Program-made: the position numbers and the translations under genes
In this document: in pieces, positions 53,801-63,911 of the stretch
Position numbering within the stretch: the first letter of the stretch is position 1
How the letters are laid out: every line of letters begins with the position of its first letter
Assembly (NCBI GenBank): GCA_015179125.1
Contig: WHVA01000400.1
Location: forward strand, 43,560-107,559
Length of the DNA: 64,000 nt
Source: Gautieria morchelliformis
Taxonomy: Eukaryota > Basidiomycota > Agaricomycetes > Gomphales > Gomphaceae
Direction of reading: 5' to 3'
The notes under the pieces: model-generated
Told to the model about the DNA's origin: nothing
The model's database searches: none
What the model saw: only the letters and a program-made list of their open reading frames with translations

Positions 53801-55089
53801 ATCAATACTTTTCCAGCAGCATTAGATATTGTGCATTTCTGGCCACCGAGTCGAATGTCGTAGCCAGCATCATCGCACCGACCGATCGAGACGAGGGTAG
53901 CAGCAATTTTGGGTGCATAGTATGTATCTTGCAACGTGACTTCTACTGTTCTATCTCCAACCTTATTGGATAATACGAGCAGTCCTGAGCCGAAGGCATC
54001 AAAGGTACCTTTGTTGGCTGCTCGGATAGTCCTCGGCTGTGAGAATTGACAGTAGTTCCTCAATAAATTTTTGTGAGGAGTCATATGCGATGTCGTTCCG
54101 GTGTCGAGTATGACTATAACTCCTGAGGATGTGCTCAAATTGAAATTAGAGCACTCGTCAAAATTGGTGAAGGCAAGATGCCCATCACCACTTTCCTCAG
54201 AAGTAGACTCTTCTTCGGCAACATTCGCTTTTGCTTTACCCTTCTTCTTCTTCTTGCCTTTGGCTTTCTTCTTCTGGCGTGGTCCTTGACCTTCTTTACC
54301 ACCTCCTTTAGCCCAGCAATTTTCGATGGAATGTCCAGGCTTTTTGCAGTTGGTGCATACATGCGCCTTCTGCCCCTTCTGGTCCTTCTTAGTAGATGAA
54401 CCAATAAACACCTGCTCTTCTTGCGGGAGTGTTTTCTTCCTGTCATACTGAGCCTTTAGTACCCTAATAATATTATCAGGGACCAATGGCATCCCGCATT
54501 CTTCAAGCGAAGTGGTAAGGGCGTTCATGACTGCCTCATAGGATGGTGGAAGTGATGCAAGGATGATGTCCATGAATTCTTCTTCGGAAACTCTGGCTCC
54601 CATCTCATTAAGACGAGCATATAGGTCTTGGGCCTTGTCCAAGTGATCTCTCAAATCTCCATCCTCAGGACATCTCATACTGCGGAGTTGTCTCTGCAGG
54701 CTGGTGAGGACCATCTTGGGCTTTTTGGTCATTTCATTGACCAGTGCATCCCAAGTCTCTTTTGCTGTCTTCTGCTTCTGTAGCATCAGGGCTAATGACT
54801 CTGACACTGAGACGATGATTTGGGTCTTGGCTTGTCCTTCTCTAGCAAGGTATCTCTCCAGCTTCTCCTCAGCCTTATCCATCTGAGTTTCCTCAGCTTC
54901 TGTAAGAATATGGCCTGGGGGCATGACTGGAGGATCAGGAGGTCTAGTGACTCTCCCTTCTACATGCTTGAGTAGATTTTTGGACTCGAAATAGCTGATG
55001 AGAGTGGCTCGCCACAATGGCCAATTACTACCATCAGTAGCAAGCTTCTCAACACCCAATAGCTTCTCAGAAGTGTCTCCGGGGCCCAT
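50845..55089 (-). CDS. copia Gag-Pol polyprotein, full length (1,414 aa)
   Basis: A single frame whose ATG lies five bases inside the 5' LTR. Order: UBN2-type Gag (about 1-230); CCHC knuckle (C245-x2-C-x4-H-x4-C258); Lys-rich patch; aspartic protease LDTGTTSH (D329); integrase zinc site (H460, H465, C494, C497); catalytic D525, D588 and E624 (35 residues between the last two); RT from about 900 with AVDD at about 1097-1099; RNase H (YSDADWG, SSTEAEFVAL, DNQSAIAI). It would make the particle proteins and all enzymes for copying and inserting the element. All motifs are present. AVDD for YVDD is shared with copy 1, so it belongs to the family rather than being a lesion. Confidence 0.95.
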   Translation of the reverse strand: MGPGDTSEKLLGVEKLATDGSNWPLWRATLISYFESKNLLKHVEGRVTRPPDPPVMPPGHILTEAEETQMDKAEEKLERYLAREGQAKTQIIVSVSESLALMLQKQKTAKETWDALVNEMTKKPKMVLTSLQRQLRSMRCPEDGDLRDHLDKAQDLYARLNEMGARVSEEEFMDIILASLPPSYEAVMNALTTSLEECGMPLVPDNIIRVLKAQYDRKKTLPQEEQVFIGSSTKKDQKGQKAHVCTNCKKPGHSIENCWAKGGGKEGQGPRQKKKAKGKKKKKGKAKANVAEEESTSEESGDGHLAFTNFDECSNFNLSTSSGVIVILDTGTTSHMTPHKNLLRNYCQFSQPRTIRAANKGTFDAFGSGLLVLSNKVGDRTVEVTLQDTYYAPKIAATLVSIGRCDDAGYDIRLGGQKCTISNAAGKVLMQAPKVNGLYRLDLQSPSAQAHMCLSAMEIHQKMGHISQKSLQHLLNHGMILGIELSSTGDRIVCDACIQAKIARKPLPREPRDRTSKFGDRIYSDVWGPARHLTIDKKSYYVSFIDDYSRESVIYLMANKSEAFSKYKLYEALMLRQRNVHIKALVSDRGGEYMSSEFEQHLAKQGTKHQLTVHDTPESNGVAERLNRTLTERTRAMLLESSLPKILWGYAIQHANYLRNRTHTRALPDKTPYEMIHHEKPNLKDIHAWGTEIYVKITQGDKLAARAKRARWIGISAQSHGHYVYWPDSHKVSVERNVVFDSEMKKGKVPIISIEESKLPTSKEEKKAIPASVPMPGRLVSEEAKIEEIDESAPEEYLEKLQPIQGVDDRPREAEPIRRSERIRQQQVQPAPSGPVTRSQTQRQAGAHMTTLAYEDVEDHKEVLFDQELSSEIDGISSYECAISAFLTDGQNNNKAPDLSQIEPSNADEALNNPMWKKSMDKEYEALIDKGVWERTKPPPGANIVGNKWVYLWKRNPEGKPIVPKSRMVAQGFTQKFGIDYDETYSPVARLSSLRIICAIAARNDWPIHQMDVDYAYLNAKLPEPIYMKQPYGYESGDKGEVLLLKKALYGLKQSGREWYKRLSGEFHKLGFTTSATDGAVFYRRGGKGHVIIATAVDDLTITAENQSVLDEVKRDLAQVFSMKDLGEIHWLLNLKIERDWQKKTIAISQPAYIEKIIKKFNLEDAKTYATPLDPAVKLSKDQCPSTERGKKAMSKFPYRQAIGSLMWAAVATRPDIAFAVSLLSQFLENPGGTHWNAVKRVFKYLKGTKHYKLTLGRNQDGLMGYSDADWGSQSHRRSYSAYLFQIDGGTVSWSCQKQSIVALSSTEAEFVALTHAGKEALWMRHFISEIFQPLNRPIQVCSDNQSAIAITYGTQQHTRTKHFDIRLYFLRDIIKNQQAKLVYLPTEQMLADILTKGLPSPRVKILNEQIGIY

Positions 55090-55094
55090 AACCC

Positions 55095-55592
55095 TGTAAA
55101 GGACAGGAATTATAGGCAGTAGGTATGGACTTGTTATTCAAAAGAATAGACTAGAAATCAATTCACTCTCTCAGTGAATTTAGTGGTCACTATAAATATA
55201 TTATACACTACCTAGAAATCAATTCACTACAGATGATTTCTAGGTCAATAAATGCAAAGACTACTAGACTAATTTACTTGCCTCTCTCAGTGAATTTAGT
55301 GGTCACTGAGAGAGGGGGAAATGTGTTCCACTGCGCATGTACTACTACCCGGCCCTTTAGCGCCCAAGGGCTCGCGCGTCGAAGTCATTTCAGACTCCGC
55401 TGGGTGCAGCCGCTTGTGAAAGTAGGAATAACAAGATGAAATAGAGAGATAAGAAATGAGTGGAAAATTTCGAAAATAACCAGAGAAATGGATGCATAAT
55501 ACAAGAGCAATGTGAGAAGAAATTGGAAGGCCACACAACAAATTGGATATATTATGCTTGATTTTGGTGCAGGAGCATGAATGCACCCAACA
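55095..55592 (-). repeat. 5' LTR of copia copy 2
   Basis: 498 bp. Drives the minus-strand gag-pol, whose ATG is at 55089. Confidence 0.95.
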
Positions 55593-58500
55593 CAGTATGC
55601 CCAACTTTATATATATGATCCAGCATTGGCTTTGGCACAGAGGAACACGCGTAACCCAGGTCTGTCTCCAACTATCATGGGAGACTTGCAGGAAATGCTC
55701 CTCTTATGCAATCCTCATGTTCCCATATATAGACAAGCGGCTGAGAGGCTCAGAGCTCAGGGACAGAATGGTGAGATCCGGGCTAGGCTCACGTACAGGG
55801 AACACAGGGATCCTAGGAGGTATAATATCCCTACTGCGGATGAGATTGCGGTGGTTCTTCCTGGAGATGGCATCATCCCTGAACCTAGGGATATTATTGT
55901 CCAGCTCAAAGGTGGATGTTTTAAAAGGGTATCCAATATGAATCCAAACTATGCCTCTCTTCACTATGTCTTGCTCTTTCCCAGGGGAGAGTTGGGGTGG
56001 CAACCTGGTATTCGCTATCGCCAATTACCAGGCGGGCGTGAGCGACCTGGGCGTGTCACCCAAATTCAGTATCATTCCTATCGTCTCTTCCAGAGGACAG
56101 AAGAACCTACAACACTCCTGCGTGCTGGGAAATTATTCCAGCAGTACATTGTAGACTCTTGGGCCGCTGCAGAGCAAAGCAGGCTGAAGTGGATCAGGAC
56201 AAATCAACACACTCTCCATGCTGAGATGTATAACCAGATGATGGATGCCTTTCATCGCAATGACAATGACAGAGATCCAAACAACTTGGGCACAAGGTCC
56301 ATTCTGCCTGCCACATTTCAGGGGGGGACACGGGACATGCAGGAAAACCTCCAGAACTCTCTGGCCATTTCAAGGAAGCATGGTGTGGCTGATCTCTTTA
56401 TTACCATGACTGGCAATCCCAACTGGCAGGAGATATTGGATCCGTTGTTGCCTGGACAAACTCCTCAGGACAGACCTGACCTGGTGTCATGGGTGTTCCA
56501 GCTCAAAAAGAAATACCTCATTGACTTGATCGTCAAGGAAAAGATTTTTGGGGAAACCGTCGCTCGCGTGCACACCATTGAATTCCAGAAAAGGGGACTC
56601 CCACACATGCATATTCTTATCTGGTTTGAAAGAGATTCCAAGATCAGACATCCACATGAGGTGGATTCAATGATTTCGGCAGAGTTCCCTGATCCAGAGA
56701 CTCATCCTGTCCTCTACCGGTTGGGCTGTGAGCTGATGACACATGGTCCCTGTGGACAATTGAATCGAAAAGCACCCTGCATGGAAAATGGCAAGTGCAA
56801 GAAAAACTTCCCAAAGCCATTCTGTGAGGAAACCAGTCTGAATGAGGATGGATATCCAAAATATCGTCGTCGCAATGATGGAAGGCTGCACAATGTCAGA
56901 GGTGACATGCTGGACAACAGATGGGTTGTGCCATACTCTGCTCTGCTCTTGCTCAAATTCTGGTGTCACATCAACCCTGAGCTCACCATCAATGTGAGGT
57001 GTATCAAGTATATCCACAAGTATCTCTACAAGGGCCATGATCGGACCACCATGGAGTTTGGTCGCACCCAGGATGAAATTAAGCAGTACCTGGACGCTCG
57101 CTATGTCAGTGCTCACGAGGCCTGTTGGAGGTTGCTGGAGCGGGAAATCCACACCCAGGTGCCTGCAGTCATGGCACTGCCAGTCCATGAAAAGGACCAT
57201 CACACAATCATCTTTGATCCCAACCAGGATGTGGACAACATCCTGGAAAGGGCTGAGGCAAAAAAGACACCGCTCATGGCTTACTTTGAGGCCAATGATA
57301 TCTACCCTGAAGCACGTGATCTGCTCTATGTGGAGTTTCCTGAGCATTTTACCTGGCACTCACAGGAAAAGGTATGGACACCACGCCAAGGAGGTTATAG
57401 CATCGGTCGCCTTCACTTTGCAAACCCTAGATCAGGAGAGAGATTTTTTGTGCGCACTCTCCTCACAGTGGTCAAGGGGGCTAGATCCTTTGAGGAGCTT
57501 AGGTCGGTGGATGGCATACAATATGCTACTTACAAGGAGGCCTGTCGTGCAAGGGGACTTCTGGATGATGATCAGGAGTTGAGGTTGTGTCTCCAGGAAG
57601 CCAGTGGCATGAAAACAGGTGCTCAGCTCAGACATCTCTTTGCCACCATCCTTGGCCATTGCAATCCATCGGGTCCTGGCAGACTATGGGATGGCTTCAG
57701 GGAGCACATATGTGATGATCTCAGACATCAGCTCCAAATCAGACATGGTATGCAGGATACACAGGACGATCAGGTTTATGATTTTGGCCTCTTTCTCTTG
57801 GAAAAAATCCTCCAGCAGGGTGGAATGTCCTTGAGCAGCTTTGATGATATGCCTCGGGTGGCAGGCGAGTGGGAGGCCCTCATTGGAAACAGGTTCATAG
57901 CTGAGCAGAGGGACTATGACCCTGTTGAAGAGAGGAACATAGCTGATGAGGAGGTTCCCAAGCTGAATGAGGGGCAAAGGTCTGCGCATGATCAGATATT
58001 ACGGTCGGCACTGACCAGAGATGCTCATGGGAAACCTGATGGACAAATGTTTTTTGTCACTGGCTCAGGTGGCGCCGGGAAATCATTCACATGGAACACT
58101 CTAATCCACTCCTGTAGAGCGGAGAGCCTCATTGTGATTGCAGTAGCCTCATCTGCAATGGCTGCACTTATCCTCACTAAGGGTACAACCTCTCATAGCA
58201 TGCTTGGAATTCCCATTCCTGTCCATGAGCGCTCTTTCTCCTCCATCAAAAAGAACTCTGACAAGGCTGACATGCTGAGACAGGCCAGTCTCCTCATCTG
58301 GGATGAGGCTGCAATGCAGCATCGCCATGCCATAGAGGCCATTGACAGGACACTGAGGGATTTCCTTGACCAGCCTGACAGACCCTTTGGTGGCATCACA
58401 GTTGCCTTTGGAGGTGACTTTCACCAGACTCTGCCAATTGTCCCTAAAGGCTCCAAGGAGGATATCGTGGGAGCTACCCTTCAGAAGTCATATCTGCGGC

Positions 58501-59475
58501 CAAAGATCAAGGTCCTCCATCTGACAGAGAACATGCGGGTGAGAAATGACCCTGACAGAGCCAGGTTTGCAGAATGGCTGCAGAATGTGGGCCAGGGAAA
58601 GGATCTCCCCCTAGATCATACGTGCTCACTCCCTCCTCACATGGTTTGTGGCCCTGGAATTGAAGATCTGATCCAGGAAATATACCCTGGCATTGGCAAT
58701 CAAGTCCCTGTCCAGGACAATTACTTTCTGGAGCGTGCCATCCTCTGTGCCAGAAACACTGAGGTCAATGAGATCAATTCCATGGTGTTTAGGGAGTTTC
58801 CAGGTGATGCTCAGGTCTTGCACTGCGCAAATTCCATTGAAGAATCCGACAATGCAGATCGGTATCCTGTGGAGTATCTGAATTCCATAGAGATGGGCTG
58901 TCTTCCTCCTGCTCGCTTGGAAGTCAAGCCTGGAGTGCCTCTGATGCTGTTGCGCAATTTGGATCAGAAGCAAGGACTATGCAATGGGACAAGGTTGCGG
59001 TTGGTGAGGATAAGCATTAGAGTGTTGGAGGTCAGGATCATCTCAGGTCCATGTGCAGGCAATATTGCTTTCATCCCCAGGATCATCATTAAGCCATCAG
59101 AGGGAGAGTTGCCATTTGTGCTGCAAAGGAGGCAGTTTCCAGTGCGTTTGGCATTTGCAATGACTATCAACAAGTCTCAAGGACAGTCTTTGGGTACGGT
59201 TGGGCTGGACCTGAGATATCCAGTGTTTGGACATGGTCAGTTGTATGTTGGTGTATCAAGAGGGACCAACTGGAACAGAGTGAAGGTCTTGCTTGAGGAG
59301 GGTTTGGACACAACCAACATTGTATATAAAGATGTATTACTTAGAGCTCCTTGATTTTATTATATCCACTTCTCTTGATATGGTTTATGTGTGTTACTTG
59401 ATTTTACTTGATGCAAATTGGTTACTTTTATTTTCCACAATGCACTTGACCTTACCGATGCGTTTGACCTACACC

Positions 59476-59503
59476 CCCGCGCGAAGCGCGGGTACCCACC
59501 TAG
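59476..59503 (+). other. Helitron U5 3' terminus
   Basis: CCCGCGC-GAA-GCGCGGG (59476-59492), TACCCAC, CTAG at 59500-59503, followed directly by U6. Confidence 0.88.
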
Positions 59504-59650
59504 TCTAAGAGTGAAACGCGCTCAGTGGGTTGTGGGCGCACCGCTGACAAATAATGTTATGTAAAAATTAGGTCAGCGGAGCGAGCGGCGCAGCCGCGAG
59601 CCCTAGGCCTGGCCCAGGCCAGACCATTGACGCTGCGCAGCAGCGTCCCA

Positions 59651-59714
59651 GGTCACGTGACCGGTTCGCGACCATACGCGAGTGGTCCGTGCACGACCCT
59701 TCGCTTGGTATAAA
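59651..59714 (+). promoter_or_regulatory. Helitron U6 promoter module
   Basis: GGTCACGTGACC at 59651-59662, GGTTCGCGACC, GTGGTCCGTGCACGACC, TATAAA at 59709-59714. A (TGTGTCTCTGGGTGTCTTTC)n run follows at 59800-59930. Confidence 0.65.
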
Positions 59715-59959
59715 GAGAGCGATGCTGCAGAACCGCACTCCCCACTGGTGTCCTCCTGCGTTGTAGCTGTGGTGGGCTTACTACTGCTCTGGCTGGGGTC
59801 TTGGTGTCTTTCTGTGTGTCTCTGGGTGTCTTTCTGTGTGTCTCTGGGTGTCTTTCTGTGTGTCTCTGGGTGTCTTTCTGTGTGTCTCTGGGTGTCTTTT
59901 GGTGTGTCTCTGGGTGTCTCTGGGCTTCTTGGCTGAAAATTGACACTAGCTTCTGCTTC

Positions 59960-60350
59960 AATGTCCTGTATATTTTTGATATTTTTTCGCAAATTGCTAT
60001 CAATACACCTAACTTGCTAACCTTAATAATAGCCAACTTAAATATCCTGTACATTTTTTTGATATTTTTTCGCAAATAGAAATCAATAAATCTAACTTCC
60101 TAACCTTAATAACAGCCAACTTAAATATCCTGGATATTTTTTCGCAAATAGATATCAATAACTTATTCTGACTTTGCTAAAGTTAATAACAACTTCTGTT
60201 TTAATGTAGTGTGTTTTTTTTGTATCTTTTTTCAAAAAATAAATATAGATATCAATGAATTATCCTGACTTTGCTAAAATTAATGACAACAGCTGCTTAA
60301 ATGTGATTTCATTTCCTATTTTATATATGTCACAAAATAGATACTGATAC
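59960..60350 (+). repeat. Leader repeats of Helitron U6
   Basis: Four or five of the roughly 83-bp units described for U2, the last two in the TGACTTTGCTAAAATTAAT form. Confidence 0.78.
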
Positions 60351-60359
60351 ATGTCCCTG

Positions 60360-60770
60360 ATATGTGTGAGGACACGCTACCTGTGAGGACACGTTACGTG
60401 TGGGACATGTTATGTGTGGGGACACGTTACGTCTGAGGACACGCTACCAGTGGGGACACATTACGTGTGGGGACATGCTACCTGTGAGGACACGTTACGT
60501 GTGGGACATGTTATGTGTGGGGACACGTTATGTGTGGGGACACGCTACCTGTGGGGACACATTACGTGTGGGGACATGCTACCTGTGAGGACACGCTACC
60601 TGTGGGGACACATTACGTGTGGGGACACGCTACCTGTGAGGACACGCTACCTGTGAGGACATGCTACCTGTGGGGACACCTTACGTGTGCGGACATGCTA
60701 CCTGTGAGGACACGTTACGTGGGGGGACACGCTGCGTGTGAGGACACACTACGTGTGAGGACATGCTATC
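60360..60770 (+). repeat. Minisatellite of Helitron U6 (17 bp)
   Basis: More than 20 units of TACSTGTGRGGACAYGY type. Apparent ORFs at 60400-60802 are repeat by-products. Confidence 0.92.
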
Positions 60771-61102
60771 CAACTGCACTTTGGGTCTTCCCTCATTTCT
60801 GATTTTGGTATTGTTTCTGGTTCTGTGAGAGTGTCACCGGAGGATCAGCTGGCATATCGATATAACCACTTTGTCAAAATTCTGGATCCCCAAGATCACT
60901 ATTGGATCTATTTCACAATGCACAAGCTTTGAAACCTTTGGATTATGACAATAGGCGCAATCTTATAATCTCTGATGATTCAGTCAAGACTATTACCACT
61001 TTCATGTCTAGAGTCGCTGGGAGGCCCATCCCAGAGGTCGAGAGAGAGCTCTGCATGTTCGGCTGTTCCATGGGTGCATACATGATTCATGATACTATAT
61101 GA
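60765..61102 (+). pseudogene. Captured coding fragment in U6, unknown protein
   Basis: A frame from the minisatellite edge reads SDFGIVSGSVRVSPEDQLAY, then NHFVKILDPQDHYWIYFTMH, and stops at 60930. A one-base change of frame continues as ALKPLDYDNRRNLIISDDSV, KTITTFMSRVAGRPIPEVER, MGAYMIHDTI and stops at 61102. The frame break is at the same place in U2, so it predates their separation or marks an unrecognised intron. Function unknown. Confidence 0.5.
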
Positions 61103-61191
61103 TCAGGGATATATTTTGCATGATCCTATTTACCCCAATGCACTTGACCTTGCTGATGCATTTGACCTTACCAAGGCGCTTGACCTACACC

Positions 61192-61219
61192 CCCGCGCGA
61201 AGCGCGGGTACCCACCTAG
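61192..61219 (+). other. Helitron U6 3' terminus
   Basis: CCCGCGC-GAA-GCGCGGG, TACCCAC, CTAG at 61216-61219, then the U7 5' end. Confidence 0.88.
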
Positions 61220-61343
61220 TTACACTATATGAAAGCGGCTCGGTGGGTTGTGGGCGCACTGCTGACAAATAATATTACGTAAAAATTATGTCAGCGGCGA
61301 GCGGCGCAGCCGCGAGCAATGAACACTGCGCAGCAGCGTCCAC

Positions 61344-61400
61344 GGTCACGTGACCCATTCGCACGTGGTCCGTGCACGACATGCGCACGCAGTATATAAA
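61344..61400 (+). promoter_or_regulatory. Helitron U7 promoter module
   Basis: GGTCACGTGACC at 61344-61355, GTGGTCCGTGCACGAC, TATATAAA at 61393-61400. Confidence 0.65.
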
Positions 61401-61609
61401 GGCAGTTCGGTAGGGTGGAACGCCAGGAATCTGCCTGACCGGCAATTCCTCTCTCTGCTGTGTCTGCTCTCTGCTTTGTCTGCTGTGTCTGCGCTGTCTG
61501 CTGTCTGCTGCGCTCTCTGGTGTCTCCTCCTTTAGCTGGCTGGCAGTCTATTGCTTTGGTTGGCTGGCTATCTATTGGCTTGGCTGGCTTTCTATTGGTA
61601 GGTAATATC

Positions 61610-62345
61610 TCTTTTTTAATGCATTCCCATGTATTGTATTTTATTTGTGTTGGTAATTTTATTGCTTCCAAATTTTTTTTTTCATCATATTGTATTGTCA
61701 CATGTGCTTTATATTTTTGTGAATTTTTTCGAAAATAGATTTAAATAAAATCCCAAGACTGTGCTGAAAAAAAGTGTTTTTATATATATATTTTTCAGGT
61801 TTTTTTCGAAAATTGACATCAATAAGTTTCCTCTAAAATTACTGACAATAGGTTCTACTTTTAAATGTGGTTTGTTTTGTTGTTTTATTTACTGTAAAGC
61901 TGCCAGGCACCCCTCTCTGGCTATACTGGTGGCTGGCTTACTATGGCTGTGGCTGGGCTCTGGGTTTCTCTGTCAGTCTCTGGGCTTCTCTGGCTTGGGC
62001 TGGGCATTAATAACAGCTTCTGCTTCAATGTACTGTACTTTTTGGCATTTTTTCACAAATAGATGTCAATAAATTATCCTGACTTTGTGAAAATTGACAA
62101 CAGCTCCAGCTTAAATGTACAGTGCATTGTTTTGACATTTTTCGAAAAATAGGTATCTTGACTCTGCTAAAATTAATAATAACTTCAGCTTAAATGTACT
62201 GGACATTTGTTTTGACATTTTTCAAAAAATAGATAATCCAGACTTTGCTAAAATTAATGACAGCAGCTGCTTAAATATGGTTTCCTTTACTATTTTATTT
62301 ATATCTGTATATCACAAAATAGATATTGATACATGTCCCTGAGTT
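61610..62345 (+). repeat. AT-rich leader repeats of Helitron U7
   Basis: Counterpart of 30690-31430 in U1, aligned almost throughout with scattered substitutions and small indels. Confidence 0.72.
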
Positions 62346-62399
62346 TACTAAAAGTTAATGAAAAGACAGCCTCTGCTTGCTTCACTTTGAGGCCCTTGG

Positions 62400-63190
62400 G
62401 ATATGCTACACACGCTATGCATGGGGACACGCACGCTATGCATGGAGACACATATGTTATGCATGGAGACATGCATGTTAGGCGTGAAGACATGCATGTT
62501 ATGTGTGGAGACATGCATGTTAGGCGTGGAGACATGCATGTTGTGCATGGGGACACGCATGCTATGCTTGGGGACATGCATGTTATGCGTAGAGACACAC
62601 ATGTTATGCATGGGGACAAGCATGCTATGCATGGGCACACACACACTATGCATGGGGGTGTGCACACTATATGGTGGGATACACTATGCTTGGGGACATA
62701 CTATGCTTGAGGACAGACACTATGCTTGGGGGACATGGTACAAACAAGAGACACACTACACACACTATGCATGGGGAAAAACAAGGGACATTCTATACAT
62801 GCTATCCTTGGGGGACATGTTATACGCTATGCATGGGGGACACACATGCTATAATTTAGGGACATGCTACATTTGGGGACATGCTACAAACCAGGGACAC
62901 GCTACACACAAAATACTTGAGGGATATGTTATGTGTGTGGGACATGCCACACACACTGTACTTGGGGACATGCTGCATGTGGGGACACACTATGCACACT
63001 ATACTTAGGGACACGTTACAAACAAGGGACACACTACACACACTATACTTGAGGGACACACTATGCACACTATACTTGGGGACACAGTACATGTGGGGAC
63101 ATGCCACCTGTGAGAACACGCTACGTGTGAGGATGCGATATGTGTGAGGACAGATGAAGTGTGATGACAACTACAGGTGAGGACATGCTA
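62400..63190 (+). repeat. Minisatellite of Helitron U7 (17/21 bp)
   Basis: Units such as TATGCATGGGGACACGC and 21-bp forms with an added CATG. At the right end it changes to the TGTGAGGACACGCTACG form seen in U2 and U6. Confidence 0.9.
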
Positions 63191-63241
63191 CACATGAGGT
63201 AGGGGACACCAGACATGGGAGAAATGTGTAGAGTCATTACC

Positions 63242-63911
63242 TGTTATGTATCGTTTGGCTCTAAAAGATGCGGCTTCAACTTATATGTTGCGCCCCCAAC
63301 TATCATCCTAATATTTTGGAGATTGGAGATCAGAAGTTGGAAGAGGTCAAGTATTATAACTGAGAGGTAAGGTTCAAGAATTAAGTGAAGTTGGATATCG
63401 AAATCGAGTTGGAAGATGGAGGTCAGAGAGGCAGAGGCCTTGCAAGTACTTGCTGTGCTAAGATAGGAAACGGTGCAAAGGGATCACATATTAAAGTTGA
63501 TTATCTGATTGTAGAACAGAGGCATATGTGACTGGGTTTTATACAAAAGCTGAGACAGCATGTCAGAAGGTGAGAGGTAAGCAATTCCAGTGCAAGCGAA
63601 AGTCCACTAGGATACATGGAGTAAGTAACTAATGCGGAACAAGAGGAACTACCAGGGGTGCAGGGTAGAACTAAGAACAATGGGCAAAAGAACAAGGGTG
63701 TGTAGGTCTAATTGATAGCAAAACAAATGGAACTTCTGATGATCCAGACTTGCTATGCTGACAGTTGAGTACGGAAGGCGGTGAAATCGGCAATAGGGAA
63801 GCTGTGAATAGGAAAGAACAAGGGATCAAAAGGTCCAAAGTGCAGATGATGTGGAATAGAGTTGGAGGAGGTGGAGGTACTGGGACTTGGTCAACCAGTA
63901 TGGTCATAACA
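63242..63911 (+). mobile_element. Solo LTR of family Y (670 bp) in U7
   Basis: TGTTATG..CATAACA ends with a perfect TTACC target duplication (63237-63241 and 63912-63916). Complete relative of the truncated LTR at 32254-33559. No coding potential. Confidence 0.85.

Larger units (their letters stand above)
50334..55592 (-). mobile_element. Ty1/copia retrotransposon copy 2 (5,259 bp), intact
   Basis: 498-bp LTRs, one Gag-Pol frame and a perfect CAGTA target duplication (50329-50333 and 55593-55597). The two LTRs differ at one base that I can see (TGTAGAGG versus TGTAAAGG), indicating recent insertion. Oriented opposite to the Helitron it interrupts. Confidence 0.96.
49063..59354 (+). pseudogene. 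RepHel of U5, split by a copia insertion, otherwise open
   Basis: The first part is 49063-50333. The second resumes in frame at 55598 and ends at 59354, giving 1,675 codons when the insertion and one CAGTA are ignored. It retains the Pro-rich N-terminus, CPDCGALHW, an intact HUH motif (GLPHMHILIW, near 56600-56630), the tyrosine pair KYIHKYLYKG (57007-57035), the helicase motifs GSGGAGKS (near 58065), WDEAAM and NKSQGQSL, and GVSRG near 59250. It was probably the only catalytically complete RepHel in the window before the insertion. The copia element is inverted relative to it. Confidence 0.93.
48125..59503 (+). mobile_element. Helitron U5, RepHel-coding, interrupted by copia
   Basis: Starts TCTAAGAGTTAAACACGC and ends in hairpin plus CTAG at 59503. 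Without the copia insertion and its duplicated five bases it measures about 6,115 bp, the same as U3 and U4. More diverged from U3 and U4 than these are from each other, and with a different leader. Confidence 0.9.
59504..61219 (+). mobile_element. Helitron U6, non-autonomous (1,716 bp)
   Basis: Starts TCTAAGAGTGAAACGCGC and ends in hairpin (61192-61208) plus CTAG at 61219. Same plan as U2 without the internal duplication: promoter, leader repeats, minisatellite, captured coding fragment, subterminal GACCTTGCTGATGCATTTGA-type repeats. Confidence 0.87.

Noticed and set aside
55581-55700. Start codon of a separate 1,257-codon gene in the copia LTR
   Set aside because: The ATG lies in the LTR; the frame is simply the downstream half of the U5 RepHel.
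60360-60770. CRISPR-like regular repeats
   Set aside because: Direct 17-bp units without unique spacers, in a eukaryotic transposon. A minisatellite.
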